From NCBI RefSeq assembly GCF_000143415.4, contig NW_003314280.1, positions 248,001-312,000 of the forward strand: DNA of 64,000 nucleotides, in the 5' to 3' direction. Position numbers and translations under genes: made by a program. Positions 31,230 through 41,830 of this stretch are shown piece after piece. Positions within the stretch are counted from its first letter, which is position 1. Every line of letters starts with the position of its first letter. A model generated the notes under the pieces. The model was not told the DNA's origin, made no database searches, and worked only from the letters and a program-made list of their open reading frames with translations. Source of the DNA: Selaginella moellendorffii (Eukaryota > Streptophyta > Lycopodiopsida > Selaginellales > Selaginellaceae).

Positions 31230-33280
31230 ATCAACCCACTAAAAGTCTTGCTGCGCAAATGCCAATCATACCACTTCTTCTTTTGACACTAGAAGGCTGC
31301 ACCAGCTTGGAAGGAGAGCAAGTTTCATCGAGCTTATCAAAGTCCTTCAACCTTTTCTTCATAGCTCCATCCCAATGCTTGATTTCTGTATGCAGTGAGG
31401 GAATTTCGAGCTCAAGAGGAAGAATTGCTTCTTGTCCATAGACAAGCTGAAACAGTGAGAACCGAGTTGGTACCTTGTAAACCACCCATAGAGCATAGGA
31501 GCTTCAAGTCCCAGTCACTAGCACTAACATTCCACAGCTTTGCCATGGTATCACAGAGAGCACTCAACTTGCCCATTCGCTCTCGGATGGTATGGTGTGG
31601 AACAACGATGGGAAATTCCATACTTGGACAGTAAGAGCAGTTATATATTATATTTGCATTTATAAAATGCGTGCCCCAATCAGTGACGAGCTCCAGTGGA
31701 CAGCCAAAACATGTGATGATGTTCTTCTAGAAGAACTCAGCAACCTTCTCTGTTATATCCATCCACCCACTTGGTCAATAGTCTATACTAATTCCTCTTA
31801 TTCGTGTTGGCTTGAACAGTCCCATAAATTCAATGCCCCACTTCTCAAAAGGAAGAGTTGGAATCAAAAGCATTGCATCCTAATGAGTGGGCCATCCAAT
31901 ACACTTCTAAGGAACGCAGCTTCTTACAAACTTCGCTATGTTCTACTGGAGAGTTGGCTACCAATATCCATCTTGAAGAAGAATCATAACAAGACTGCTT
32001 GAATTCTTGTGGTAAAATATAGTGCTGCAACACTTCATCTCAGCCCTTCTTGTAAAGTTGGCCCGCAATCAAAGTAAAAGCATGGGATTGGTACAAGAGC
32101 TGCTTCTATGCCACCTCATCATGTCTGGGAAAATTCACCAACTGCTAGAAACTCTGAAATTCCCTAGTACCACTCTGGAGCAACCTCAGCATGAGCTCCC
32201 TCCCTCTGGAATTTCTCAATTAGCCTCCAAAGAGAGCTGCATCTAGCAACTCATCCTTGACCCCTTCCTGCTCTGACTCTCCAGGTAGTCTCGACAAATG
32301 CTCGGGCAACAAGTGAGATTTTCATGGCTTAAGCATGATCTCAAACTCAAATTGTTGGAGGAGAAGAAGCCAGCAAGTAATCCTTTAGCTTATTGATGAG
32401 ATACTTGAGCATAGGTAAAACACAAATCAGAAGTAATAGCAATATTTGCTCATGGCAAAAGTCAGCCCTCTCAGTTGCTATATAATTCCTTTCGGCTCTA
32501 GACAACTACCAGCAAATTGGGTGATCCCAGCCATCATGTGGCTGGCAAAGAGCTGACACGTCCATATGAATATGGAATTAGCCAAGTGGCTTCAAAATAG
32601 GCGCAATTGTCAAAGCTAATCAAAAGAAACTTGGCATTTAGGAAAGGAGCATCCTTCCTTAACAAGATTGTCAAGGGAGAAGCTACATTGGCATAGTGCT
32701 AAATAAAACATCAATGATACCCAATGTGGCCCAGAAAAGCTTGAAGCTCTTTCACAGTTCTTGGGGGCCTTAGCTTTTTCAGAACCTTGATTTATAGCCA
32801 AGGCTTCAGCTGAGACTACCCTACCAAGAAGCGTGCATCTTGAAATTGTATTTTTTGAAATACCAAACTTCCAGCATCGCGGAAACACTACACTGGTAAC
32901 TTCCAAAAGTCAAAAAGTCAGAGGAAAACTTACACTCTCTTGTGAAGAAGAAGCCTGAAAGCTATAGTCACCACTTGATAAAAAGTAGCCGGTGTGTTGG
33001 TCAACCTGAATGGCATGACAAAGAAAATAAAGCAGCCCTACTCTGTAACAAATGCAGTCTTTTCTCTATCGTACGTGTATCTGGTTGTAGCAGCTAAAGC
33101 CGTCGATAAAGCTATAGAGTTCGTTGCATGTGACTGCATCGGTAAACAGAATGGGGAACCAAGTAATATCATTTAGTTTTCTATAGTTAACCCACAGTTT
33201 GGCATTCTTCTTCTGCACCACTATGATCAGCAAAAGCAATTCGTAGCCTCCCAAAAGGCCCTTCACCATTTAGGGTTCAT
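31230..33280 (-). mobile_element. Ty3/gypsy pol remnant (RT, RNase H region, integrase)
   Basis: On the minus strand, in normal gypsy order. Near 33270-33070: reverse transcriptase pieces (KKNAKLWVNYRKLNDITWFP, ELYSFIDGFSCYNQIHV; compare the family's DYRKLN and F-x-D-G-F-S-G-Y-N-Q). Around 32900-32600: connection region (KNCERASSFSGPHW). Around 31620-31240: integrase end (RERMGKLSALCDTMAKLWN; TRFSLFQLVYGQEAILPLEL, diagnostic of integrase C-terminal part). Many stops and frame changes; no LTRs found next to it. Inactive. Confidence 0.75.
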
Positions 33281-33737
33281 GGACTATTTGTGATCCAGAT
33301 CTTGGTGGGTAGCAAGTATTCAAATGAGAACTTTGAAGTTGGAACTATCAATGACCGAAGAAAAAGTCAAAGTTAAAGATTCTCTAAGGAAGTAGAAATT
33401 TGAGTCAGGTATGTTTGTTATTTTCCTTTCTTTCTAGTCTCAAAAGTAGGAAGACAAATTCTTGGAGCTTGGAGCTGGACAATCTTTCCACAGCTTCACC
33501 TGGCAGCAAGGAAACAATTACTGGACAATATCGCCCCATTTGCTCTCTATCAGAAACAAGGATTTAATTTGGCAAAGTTTTTTTGCATCCAGAACGCCAC
33601 TTGAGAAGCTGAAATTCTCGTTTGAACGTATGAATACTTAGTTCGAACTTCCATTTTGTTTCTATGCTCTGGAAATAGGAAAGTAAACTAATTCCACTGT
33701 CAAACCCTATGTGCATGAAGAAAGGAAGAAAGGGAAT

Positions 33738-34693
33738 CTAATGCGCCGAGAACGCGAAAAAACCAAAAGCAATGCTCACTGCAGTAAGTTTCTGCGGTTC
33801 CTTATACATTGTTGGTATGACAAGCACAGGAAAACTTTTCTCCACGTCCGAACTCTGACCGAGAACTAAAGTCGAATCCCCACGTCCAAATTCAATGATG
33901 GTATTGCAATACTCACTTAGGTGTGTGAGTTTGCCAGTGTCAATATTCACGGTCCAGACATGAAGCCAGCCTGCACGTAAAGCTTCCAAGTCAGCTCACT
34001 CCTTGCTTCCTTGTCAGTACCTTGCCCTTGAGCTGCGGCTCTGGTTGAATCAATCCTGTGGATGTGATCCGGCACGAAAGAAACGCTGCCTATCCGCTTT
34101 TCTCCAGTCAGCAGCTTCATCATGTACTTGTTTGAAAGCCGAGGACCATGAAACCGCCATTCAATCTCGTCTGAAACAAGAGACTTGAGTGTGATCGCAT
34201 CCGCCGCCAACAATCTGTCATAGAATTGGACCACCAAGTCGACCTGTATGCCAAAAAGAAGGTTTTTCACAGATGGAAAGAAATTTTGTGAAAAGCTTTA
34301 CGCTTGCAGTATAATTTTTGAGTTTGTCTCGAGCCTCAGCTCCAACGGCGACATAGACACCTGAAGGAACGAACTCGTCTCCGCCGGAAACACTGGCATT
34401 TAGAGATAGTTCTGCCTAAAGAGGAGATTTTGCGGACGATATGGAAAATGAACATGTGGCTTACGAGCTGGCGTGTCGATTCCACAGCAATACTTAGTAC
34501 GACGTCGTCCAGAAACTCCTTGGTGTGCACTTCGTCACTCTGTGGAAATAAAAGGCAACAACTTCAGAAGATAGCGCTACTTGCTACTGCTCACCTTTAG
34601 ATCCTTCAAACGAGGCGTTTGGTTGATCAAAAGTTGTGCCAGATCGTCCGTTGTTATAAGATTTCGCGTTTCCCTCTGAATGGGAGTAAGCAT
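33738..34693 (-). CDS. Wound-induced WI12/SnoaL-like (NTF2-fold) protein
   Basis: Five exons fit: 34595-34693, 34465-34539, 34302-34415, 34021-34243, 33738-33970; joined length 744 nt gives 247 residues. ATG at 34693. The C-terminal half is the WI12 fold: DLVVQFYDRLLAADAITLKS, EIEWRFHGPRLSNKYMMKLL and, across the last intron, GWLHVWTVNIDTGKLTHLSE. The last intron (53 nt, GTACTG...GTGCAG) is needed to join QGQ to GWLHVWTV; without it the frame stops. WI12-type proteins are induced by wounding and jasmonate in angiosperms; molecular function unknown. The N-terminal part (DDLAQLLINQTPRLKDLK) is not recognised. One broken copy lies at each side (25.4 kb and 36.4 kb). Confidence 0.8.
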
Positions 34694-34759
34694 TTTGAGC
34701 TCTGCAGCAAACTCCAAGCACCAGTGGCTCGTGTAAAATTTGCCCGTGACCATGAAATT

Positions 34760-36425
34760 TGTGCATTAGACATATATATGTAGAAAAATGTAAGCGATCA
34801 CTCCACTCAGTATGTCATATTCATCCTGTTGGAGCACGCTCTTAGTCGATTCCCTCTTAGCAGTGTGACACACACTGTGCCATAAAAGGGACCTATAACT
34901 TATCACTATGATCCATAAGAGACTCGAAGAAATATCTCTGGAGACATTTCCTGACCGGATTTCAATTGAGTCGTCAGATGAATATAACTCGGTCTTTTGC
35001 TGGCATCATGATTTAGATAATATCTTAGCTTTCAGGGATCCAAAAACAAAGGTGACAGATATTTGGAGAAGAAACCCGCTTTTTCCGGGAAATCCTCGAT
35101 TCATCGATATTTTGTGGCTCCTAACACTGTGGGATTGATCAGGCACACGAATCTTTCAATGCGGATGCATGGGACAGGAAGAAAGAGGTGCTAGCACCTC
35201 CAAAAGTTAATCTCCCGCGCGTCAATGATTCGATCGACCTCATGACGAACAGCAGCATCTTGCTAACACCGGAAGAGAGAGGTAGTGTGGAAATTTACTA
35301 GAAAGAGGAAGCATTGAGACGCGCCTAGATTGCTGTTTTCTTCGTTATCTTGTGTTTCTAACGCTAAGAGAGTGATGATCCAAAGTAACTCTATTGTTTC
35401 CCTGCGAGTGTTTGCGACGGGACGAGAGAGGTATTTCTCCAAATATCGATCTCTCTTTTGCTGCAATATTGTCGGCCTTTGTAGTCCCAGTTTCGTTCGA
35501 TCGTGGCAAAAGACGCCGTCGTTTGCCTCACGATGCTGACGATTAGCTGAAAGACGTTTTTACTTTTGCTGACTTTACGTGTCACTAGATTACTCGGAAT
35601 CACGGACAAATTTATCAAAAACTGTGGTAAAAGGCTTCGAAATATTTGGCGCTACATTGCAGCCAACACGGGCCTGGCTGTGAGTTGATGTTAATTGAGA
35701 AAACTAACTAGTTTACGTTGAAATAGACATGGACTTCAAGCCTGATCCATCTAGTACCAAAGCTCGATTCGAACCTCTTATCAAGGCTTGAAAGTGAGTG
35801 ACGTTCTATCTCGATGATCTTCACTTGATTTTGCTGCATAGCATGGGAGTACAAGTCCCGAAGAGTTCGTTCGAGACTTGCTGGATGGAAAGTCTTTACC
35901 AAATCAATCCGCCATCTCGTAACTGAGTTTCTTGATATATGTCACTATTGAACGATTTTTTCGCAGTCAGCAGCGATTGCTATGGAGGCTTTCACAACGG
36001 AGGAGGACAGTCGAGAAATCACTTCGGGTAGCTCTAGATAGAACAATTTTCTAGCCATTTTGTGACATTGAAGTCGCCTGGCAATACAGGTCTCTTTCAA
36101 GTTGCCAGGGGGCTTCACATTTCATCAACTGTTACATCCAAAGGGCTTGCCGAAATTGCGGATGGAATAGAACAGCATGAACGTGACGTACTGGATTATG
36201 TTCTTTGCTCTGTCTAATGTTGTCGAACGCAGATCTCACTGAAACTTCAAGTTCACGGGCAGCTTTTACACGAGCGACTTGTAGAAGTTCCTCCTTGAAT
36301 ATTGATTTCACTTAAAAATCGCTGCAGCCTACTCGAAGCTGGATCTTGACCTTTGTACGTCTATAGCTGATAAACCTGCAAATGCTTACTATCATTCAGT
36401 AAATACGGACAATAGACACCTCGTA
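34760..36425. other. Stretch without a supported gene
   Basis: Several short open frames (for example 35708-35902 minus with SLERTLRDLYSHAMQQNQ; 35980-36220 plus with SLFQVARGLHISSTVTSKGL) look faintly coding but have no joins, starts or family. They may be decayed exons of a neighbouring WI12-like copy. Confidence 0.4.
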
Positions 36426-36429
36426 TTTA

Positions 36430-37140
36430 CCTGGCAGAACACTTGATCAGCCAAGCGGTTATGAATGTCCAAGGACTCATTCAAATGCATCTGAAAAATC
36501 TTAGAGTGAGTTGAAGTTGCAATATCTTTATCATTTCATTCTCATAGATTGGAAGAACGAACCCCATGGAGTTCTTGCGCAATACTGTATTACTCGCTGG
36601 CTTCGACCGCTTTCTGGAATCAACACGTCAGCTTGTAAGCCACGTTTACGTTAAATAGTGCTCTCAAAGTTGCTCTTCAGATCCATTGATGCCAATGTTT
36701 CTGGCGTGGACGAGTTCGTTTCTTTCGATGTTGGGGTGCTATTGAGGGATAAGCTGTACAGTATCTGAAGGATTACACTGCAAGCGTATTTCCGTTTTGC
36801 CTTTTAACCGCCTAACATTCTCTGCTTTGGCATACAGGACTTGGTGGCCCAATTCTACGATAGATTGCTGGCAGCGGATGTGACCTCGCTGAAATCTCTT
36901 CTTTCAGATGAGATTGAATGACGGTGTCATGGTCCCCGGCTTTCGGACACATATATGATGAAGCTGCTGACTGGAGAGCAACGGCTTGGCAGCGTTTGCT
37001 TCGTGCCTGATCAGATCCGGACAGTCGATTCCAACAGAGTCGAGCTGAAGGGCAAGGTATCTGTGGGGAAGATGAACGCTGTTCTGCAGGGTGGCTTCAT
37101 GTATGGACCGTGGATGTGAACACTGAGTGAGTATTGCAGT
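36430..37140 (+). pseudogene. WI12/SnoaL-like pseudogene, plus-strand copy
   Basis: Exon order matches the intact gene 33738-34693. Present are a worn exon 1 end (about 36440-36500), exon 2 end (DRFLESTRQL, 36610-36640), exon 3 (SIDANVSGVDEFVS), and exon 4 (LVAQFYDRLLAADVTSLKSL). In exon 4 the family Trp codon in EIEW is TGA, giving a stop. After the last intron GWLHVWTVDVNTE is followed by TGA. One base is missing relative to the intact copy before that intron. Confidence 0.8.
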
Positions 37141-37289
37141 ACCATCGTTGAAATGGAACGGGGAGATTCAAAAGTTAAAAAGCTTGCCTGTACTTGGTTT
37201 ACCAGCCATATAGGAACAAGCGGTCTTCGGTTTTCTCTCCCGAAGGTTCGTTCTTGTTTTTTCGCACGTAGAGTTTGACATGTGTATAC

Positions 37290-38575
37290 TGTCTTCATCC
37301 CAGGCGGACTTGCATATATCATTGGGACTCGGTGCCATGTCTATTTTACTTCTAGAACAACCAAGATCTTGCGTTGAGCTTGTGTTCTCCCTCCAGGCTT
37401 CCATTCATTGGTCCAGCTGTTGCATGCGTTGCAGAGAAAAGACCCTTCGGAATTTTTTTAGTTGCGTGAGCGGAAGTACATATTCAGGTTGAGTTTCCAA
37501 CAATTGACTCAATTTTTTTTTCTGCCACCATAACAAACGATAGCTCGGGTCTTTACATGGACGAGGACAAAGCCAAGAGTTTTAGACACATTCTCAAGGC
37601 GTTTCTGGGGCCTGAAGGGGTACAGAGACACGTCAGGAAAACGAGTGATCTGATCCAAAAGCACGTTGAAAGAGCTGGACTGGTGAGAGCAGAATCAAGG
37701 CCTATGACGTGTTGAAACAAGCTCTCTTTTCTATCGTCATAGATTTCGTCTTCAGCTTATCAGCTGAGAAACGATGCGAGATCTGGTTGGAGACATAACT
37801 CAGGCAGCACTACAGGTACCACAACAGGGAGATCATCTCTTGTCCGTGCTACTCGATGCGACAAGCAGCAGCTCCTTGGCGTTCTTGATCAAATGCATTG
37901 TTCAGAACCCCGCCAAGGTACAAAGAGCTTTTCCAAGTTGAACTAATATGAGGTAGCAACAGTTTGACTTACAATTGAAACAAAAAGAAGTATAAAAATA
38001 TAATAAATTAATATTTTGCACTCTATTATTTAATTATCAATCACTATGATTGCACTTAGTGATTAATCAAAGTGACACATGTAAGCCCTAAACTAACCTG
38101 AGAGGGAAATAGGGTCGGTTGGCAATCAATGAGTTTGATTGTGAGATTTTAGAATAACATTGTGAGATGTTTTAAATCAAAAAACAAATTTGAAATTGGC
38201 AATATGCAATACAATAACAACCTTTTGGGATGGTCTCTAAAACTTTATGTCCAAAGAACCAGGCAATAGCATCAAGAAAATAAAATGATAAAGCAATCAA
38301 GTGAAGTGATATCAAGTAAATGAAATACACTTGGAATGTCATCAAGAATCCATGCGATCGTTTCTTGCTGTCAATGGAAGCTTACACATGGCACATATAA
38401 ATTTTGAGATGGAGGGCTTCATAGTGCCAAAAAACTGGCAAGTAAGTAGAGCCTCCGAGCAAACTTTGCCAATCAGTTAGTAATATTTGTCTCTTCTCAT
38501 TGGCAGCATGAATGAGAGATTCTTTCTCGAGCCAAAAAAGTTTGATCCTCAGCTGGTTCCACTAAAGACCATTTT
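37290..38575 (+). pseudogene. Cytochrome P450 pseudogene (CYP85-clan-like)
   Basis: Ordered P450 pieces with frame breaks and stops. Near 37395: LPFIG then LLHALQRKDPSEFF; near 37550-37680: SGLYMDEDKAKSFRHILKAF and GPEGVQRHVRKTSDLIQKHV; near 37700-37920: LFSIVIDFVFSLSAEKRCE; near 38405: EMEGFIVPKNWQ (the G-x-x-x-P-K-G-W region); near 38510: NERFFLEPKKFDP. The K-helix ExxR and the heme-Cys exon were not found before the tRNA at 38630, so the gene is truncated and eroded. Confidence 0.75.
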
Positions 38576-38629
38576 AACAAGGACAAAGTGGTGGAGGAAG
38601 AGAGCCAATGGCACCGTCGTTTAGCCTAA

Positions 38630-38710
38630 GTTGAGATGGCCGAGCTGGTCTAAGGCGCCAGATTAAGGTTCTGGTCCGGAAGGGCGCGGGTTCGAATCCC
38701 GCTCTCAACA
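38630..38710 (+). tRNA. tRNA-Leu(AAG)
   Basis: 81 nt. Acceptor stem GTTGAGA (38630-38636) pairs with TCTCAAC (38703-38709), discriminator A. Anticodon arm CCAGA-TTAAGGT-TCTGG gives anticodon AAG (codons CUU/CUC). T arm GCGGG-TTCGAAT-CCCGC (38686-38702). A long variable arm (TCCGGAAGGGC) marks it as a class II leucine tRNA. A and B boxes (TGGCCGAGCTGG; GGTTCGAATCC) are intact. No intron and no encoded CCA, as expected for a nuclear plant gene. Confidence 0.95.
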
Positions 38711-38787
38711 ACTGTGTTCCTATAAATATGTGTACGAATTTCCTTTTAAGGCAGTTTCCTTTTACTTTGAGGTTTAGGGTATCAGCG

Positions 38788-40812
38788 ATGGATCCAGGCG
38801 TCATTGACGCGCTGGGCAAGAGTATGGCCACGCTTCTCGCAGTGGTAAGTAAAATGCCCTTGTAAACTTCTTGTTGCGATCCTTTTGTTTTCTTCTGTTG
38901 TTGATTCTTTTGTTTTCTTTTTTATTTTCCAGTCCCGCGACAACGATGGGGTGGATTTCCTAGCGGAGCTGCTGGGAGTTTTAGCGCGTGGGCACTTGTG
39001 CCAAGTGAGCTCGGACATGGAGACGATGGAGTCCATCGTAGAAAACCTGGTCGACTCCTTCTCGACGGGGTATTCAAATTTGAAGAAGAAACGCGGGGAT
39101 CAGAGCTCCTGTCCAGATGTCGACGGTCGGAGAGTCTCGGAACTGAAGAAGAAACGCGGGGATCAGAGCTCCAGTCCAGATGTCGACGATCGGAGAGTCT
39201 CGGAACTGAAGAAGAAACGCGGGGATCGGAGCTCCAATCCAGATGTCGACGAGCGGAGAGCGGAACTGAAGACGAAACGCGGGGATCCGAGCTTCAGTAG
39301 CAGTATCAGTATCTTTGCTGACAGAGAGCGGGAAAAGGAAAGGCAGCCACATCCCAACGTACGCCTTTCCTGCCGGAGTGGAAGCTTTCGTGCAGCTCGG
39401 GAAGCTGGAGACGGTCTGTCACTTCATGGAGTCGTGGAAGAAGCCGGATCTCAGGACGTTCTATCCATCGATGGTCTGAGTCTAAGTGACGAATGGGAGG
39501 ATGGATCGAGCAGTGAGGATCAGGTGACAGTAAAAGAAGGTGGCATGCATACGTGTGGAGCTTTCCAGCACTTGAGACGGGAGTTTATGAAAGCTTCCCA
39601 GCAATCAGGGGCTACAAGACCGCCGCAGATCATAGATCTGGAGAAAGCGCCGACCGTGGAGCCGGAGAAAAAGGTCACAGATACGAAGAAAGAGGTCACA
39701 GGTCCGGAAAAAGAGGTCGCAGATACGGAGGTAGAGGCCACAGATTCAGATTCAGAGTCAACCGTGGAAGGTGGATACGTAAAAGTGTTACAGCATGAAG
39801 TTGAGGAACTGGAGTACTTCGTGGAGGAAGAGGAAGACTCTGGTGGAACAGGAGAGCTTGTGACGTTTACTGTGGCGAGCAGCTGCGGCCGCCTCGGACC
39901 GGCGTCGAGGCCTATCTCGCACGCGTTGTCACTTCGACAACAGACGCTGATCGAGCAAAGGCGAAGCAACTCTCTCAAGGAAATGGAGCTCGTCTGTGCG
40001 ATGAAGGGCTTGCAGCTCAAGGAGCGAGAGCTGGACATGCAAGTCGAAGCGATCGACATCGGCAGGGAGACGCTGGACGTGAACAGGAGCACGCTCAAGT
40101 TCAATGTTTCCAAGGCTGAACGAGACGCCGTGGCCGCCGACTGTGCCGACTTTCGGAGCTCCACGTCCGACTACTTCGTCGCGGGCTTGCTGATCATGTT
40201 CGGGTTCACGGGGTATTGCGTGTGGAAGAATCTTCCGGAGTGGTTTAAAACGCTGAGCAGCTCGTGTGCTGCAACACCTACAGTCACTAAAAAGGTTTGT
40301 AAGCTTTTCTCCTCTCTTTGTTGGCTTTGATTCACATTCGTTTCCTTTGCCAGGCATGGTACCATTGGAACTTCGTTGGATCGATAACAAGTAACACCGG
40401 CTACTTGCTTTGCATCGCCAGGGGGTGTGCTGGAGGGATTGTTGGACTGCTGCTGTGCGTGCTCCTCCTCTTCGTCTGCAAGAAGACGCTCAGCTCCTCC
40501 AAGAACGCAATGCCGATGACTATCTTCTTGGTGGGGGGCTCCTTCATCGGCTTGGTCGGGAGAGCGATCATCGACCTCTTGGGGGGACAGGGATGGAACT
40601 GGATGGTGGTGTGGCTACTCTCGTGCGTGCTCCATGCCTGCACGCACTTCTTCACCGAGTTCTTCGTCAAGCTCCTCAGCAGGAGCAGAATTGCGGCGAT
40701 CTTGTTCCATGTATGTTTGGCGGTGGGATTGCCGCTCGGGGCTGGGCTAGCAGGATTTCCATCAGCCTTTCCATCGCTGAAGTTTTTTTTAGCGGGGCCT
40801 GCAAAGGTTTGA
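38788..40812 (+). CDS. CPR5: CPR5-like transmembrane nucleoporin / defence regulator
   Basis: Exons 38788-38844, 38933-40294, 40354-40812; 625 residues. The C-terminal half matches CPR5 in order: a charged helical stretch (LKEMELVCAMKGLQLKERE), then five membrane segments (DYFVAGLLIMFGFTGYCVW; GIVGLLLCVLLLFVC; MPMTIFLVGGSFIGLVGRAI; WMVVWLLSCVLHACTHFF; AAILFHVCLAVGLPLGAGL) with the conserved M-P-x-T and D-x-L-G-G-x-G-x-x-W. In Arabidopsis, CPR5 sits in the nuclear envelope at nuclear pores and restrains programmed cell death, effector-triggered immunity and endoreduplication. The N-terminal half is Ser/Glu-rich and soluble. A 21-residue repeat beginning KKKRGDQSS occurs three times plus a partial copy (39083-39290), multiplying basic NLS-like clusters. 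A tRNA gene lies 78 nt upstream of the ATG. Confidence 0.85.
39083..39295 (+). repeat. Coding tandem repeat (63-nt units) in the CPR5-like gene
   Basis: Units 39083-39145, 39146-39208, a 60-nt unit 39209-39268, and a partial fourth. Each encodes K-K-K-R-G-D followed by SS-PDVD-RR-(VS)EL. Copies differ at few bases, so the expansion is fairly recent. Confidence 0.9.
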
Positions 40813-40929
40813 AGGGATTTTGATCGAAATCCCAGCAACCTTTGCTAATTTATAATATATCTTTTGTTCTTTCAACACTTGAAAAAGAAAGCTAGCTCGA
40901 GCTGGAGAAGGAAAGAAGCCCTAAGCAAA

Positions 40930-41688
40930 ATGGAAGGGCGCCTGGATTTGCTGATTGATCTGGATGATACCCTGGTGTCCATCGGCGACGACATCAAGGT
41001 TCCTGTCAAGGCGCTGGTCGGCTCATACAAGTTCGCTCACGGTGCGTTGGAATTCGTCGTAGCTCTGGCCAGGATTCCTGGGACAAGAATCGGTTTCTAC
41101 AGCTGCGGCTCCAAGCAGCGCAACGAGAACCTCATGGAGAAGCTCGCGGTTGCCCTCGAGGAAGAGCTGGGATTCAAGATGAGCGAGGAGATGGTGGTGT
41201 ACAGCGTGACCCGCGGAAACAAGAAAACGCTCCAGGGGCTGAGGGAGGGGCTGGATCTGGAGAGAACCATCCTGGTGGACGATGCCGGCAGGAACTCGGA
41301 GGCGGGCGAGGTGAGGAACTTGCTCAAGATCTATCACAGGAAGCGGCTGTACGATGAAGAGGGCAAGCTTTGCAAAGGTGGCAAAGTCTTCAAGGCCAGG
41401 ATCGCCAACAATCTCGTCCGCGCTCTCGGCCTCATCGTCAAGTCGATCCGATCCTCCTCTTCCGCCGTCACGGTGGTGCAAGCGCTGGAGTCGCTCCAGT
41501 GGAACGGGGACGAGTATCTCCACGACACGAGCAACTCGGAGGAGATTTACCAGCTGGGTGTGGAGGCCATGAGAAGCGTGAGGCCGGACTTTGGCATCAA
41601 AGAGGTGGTGAGCTCGGTTCATCCTTGGTCGCCACACGAGAGTAACGAGGAGCTCTTCCCAAGTTCACGCAACCAGATCCTCCTATAA
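40930..41688 (+). CDS. HAD-superfamily phosphatase-like protein (FCP1/NIF type)
   Basis: Single exon, 252 residues; ATG at 40930 (MEGRLDLLIDLDDTLVS). Motif I is D10-L-D12-D-T14, the nucleophile/acid pair of HAD phosphatases as in FCP1/SCP proteins. Motif II is probably in FYSCGSKQRNENLMEKL. Motif III/IV is the Lys of RGNKKTLQGL and the LVDDAGRNSEAGEV acidic pair. FCP1-type enzymes dephosphorylate phosphoserine, for example in the RNA polymerase II tail, but the substrate here cannot be read from sequence. No BRCT domain, signal or membrane segment. Lies 117 nt after the CPR5-like stop on the same strand. Confidence 0.75.
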   Translation: MEGRLDLLIDLDDTLVSIGDDIKVPVKALVGSYKFAHGALEFVVALARIPGTRIGFYSCGSKQRNENLMEKLAVALEEELGFKMSEEMVVYSVTRGNKKTLQGLREGLDLERTILVDDAGRNSEAGEVRNLLKIYHRKRLYDEEGKLCKGGKVFKARIANNLVRALGLIVKSIRSSSSAVTVVQALESLQWNGDEYLHDTSNSEEIYQLGVEAMRSVRPDFGIKEVVSSVHPWSPHESNEELFPSSRNQILL

Positions 41689-41830
41689 ACCCATTTTAAA
41701 TTTCTGGTTTCTCTAGTGCAAGGTTTCTTTGATCGCTACTAGGGGGATTTTCTTTTCTATCCAATGTCACTGCAATCTGGGCCGTCCGATTTGAAAATTT
41801 TGTCCAATCTCGGCCGTTGGCCGCAGGATT

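Noticed and set aside
33410-33735. Extra 3' exon of the WI12-like gene
   Set aside because: Similarity to 25.4 kb shows that it is shared flank, but the intact frame already stops at 33738.
34760-36425. Possible extra genes from short frames at 34908, 35708 and 35980
   Set aside because: No consistent splice joins, starts or family; could be decayed exons.
39520-40164. Minus-strand frame of 214 codons opposite the CPR5-like gene
   Set aside because: Ser-rich antisense of Glu/Asp-rich coding sequence; no signature.
41023-41637. Minus-strand frame of 204 codons opposite the HAD gene
   Set aside because: Mirror of a strongly coding plus-strand gene with HAD motifs; His-rich antisense pattern without domain.
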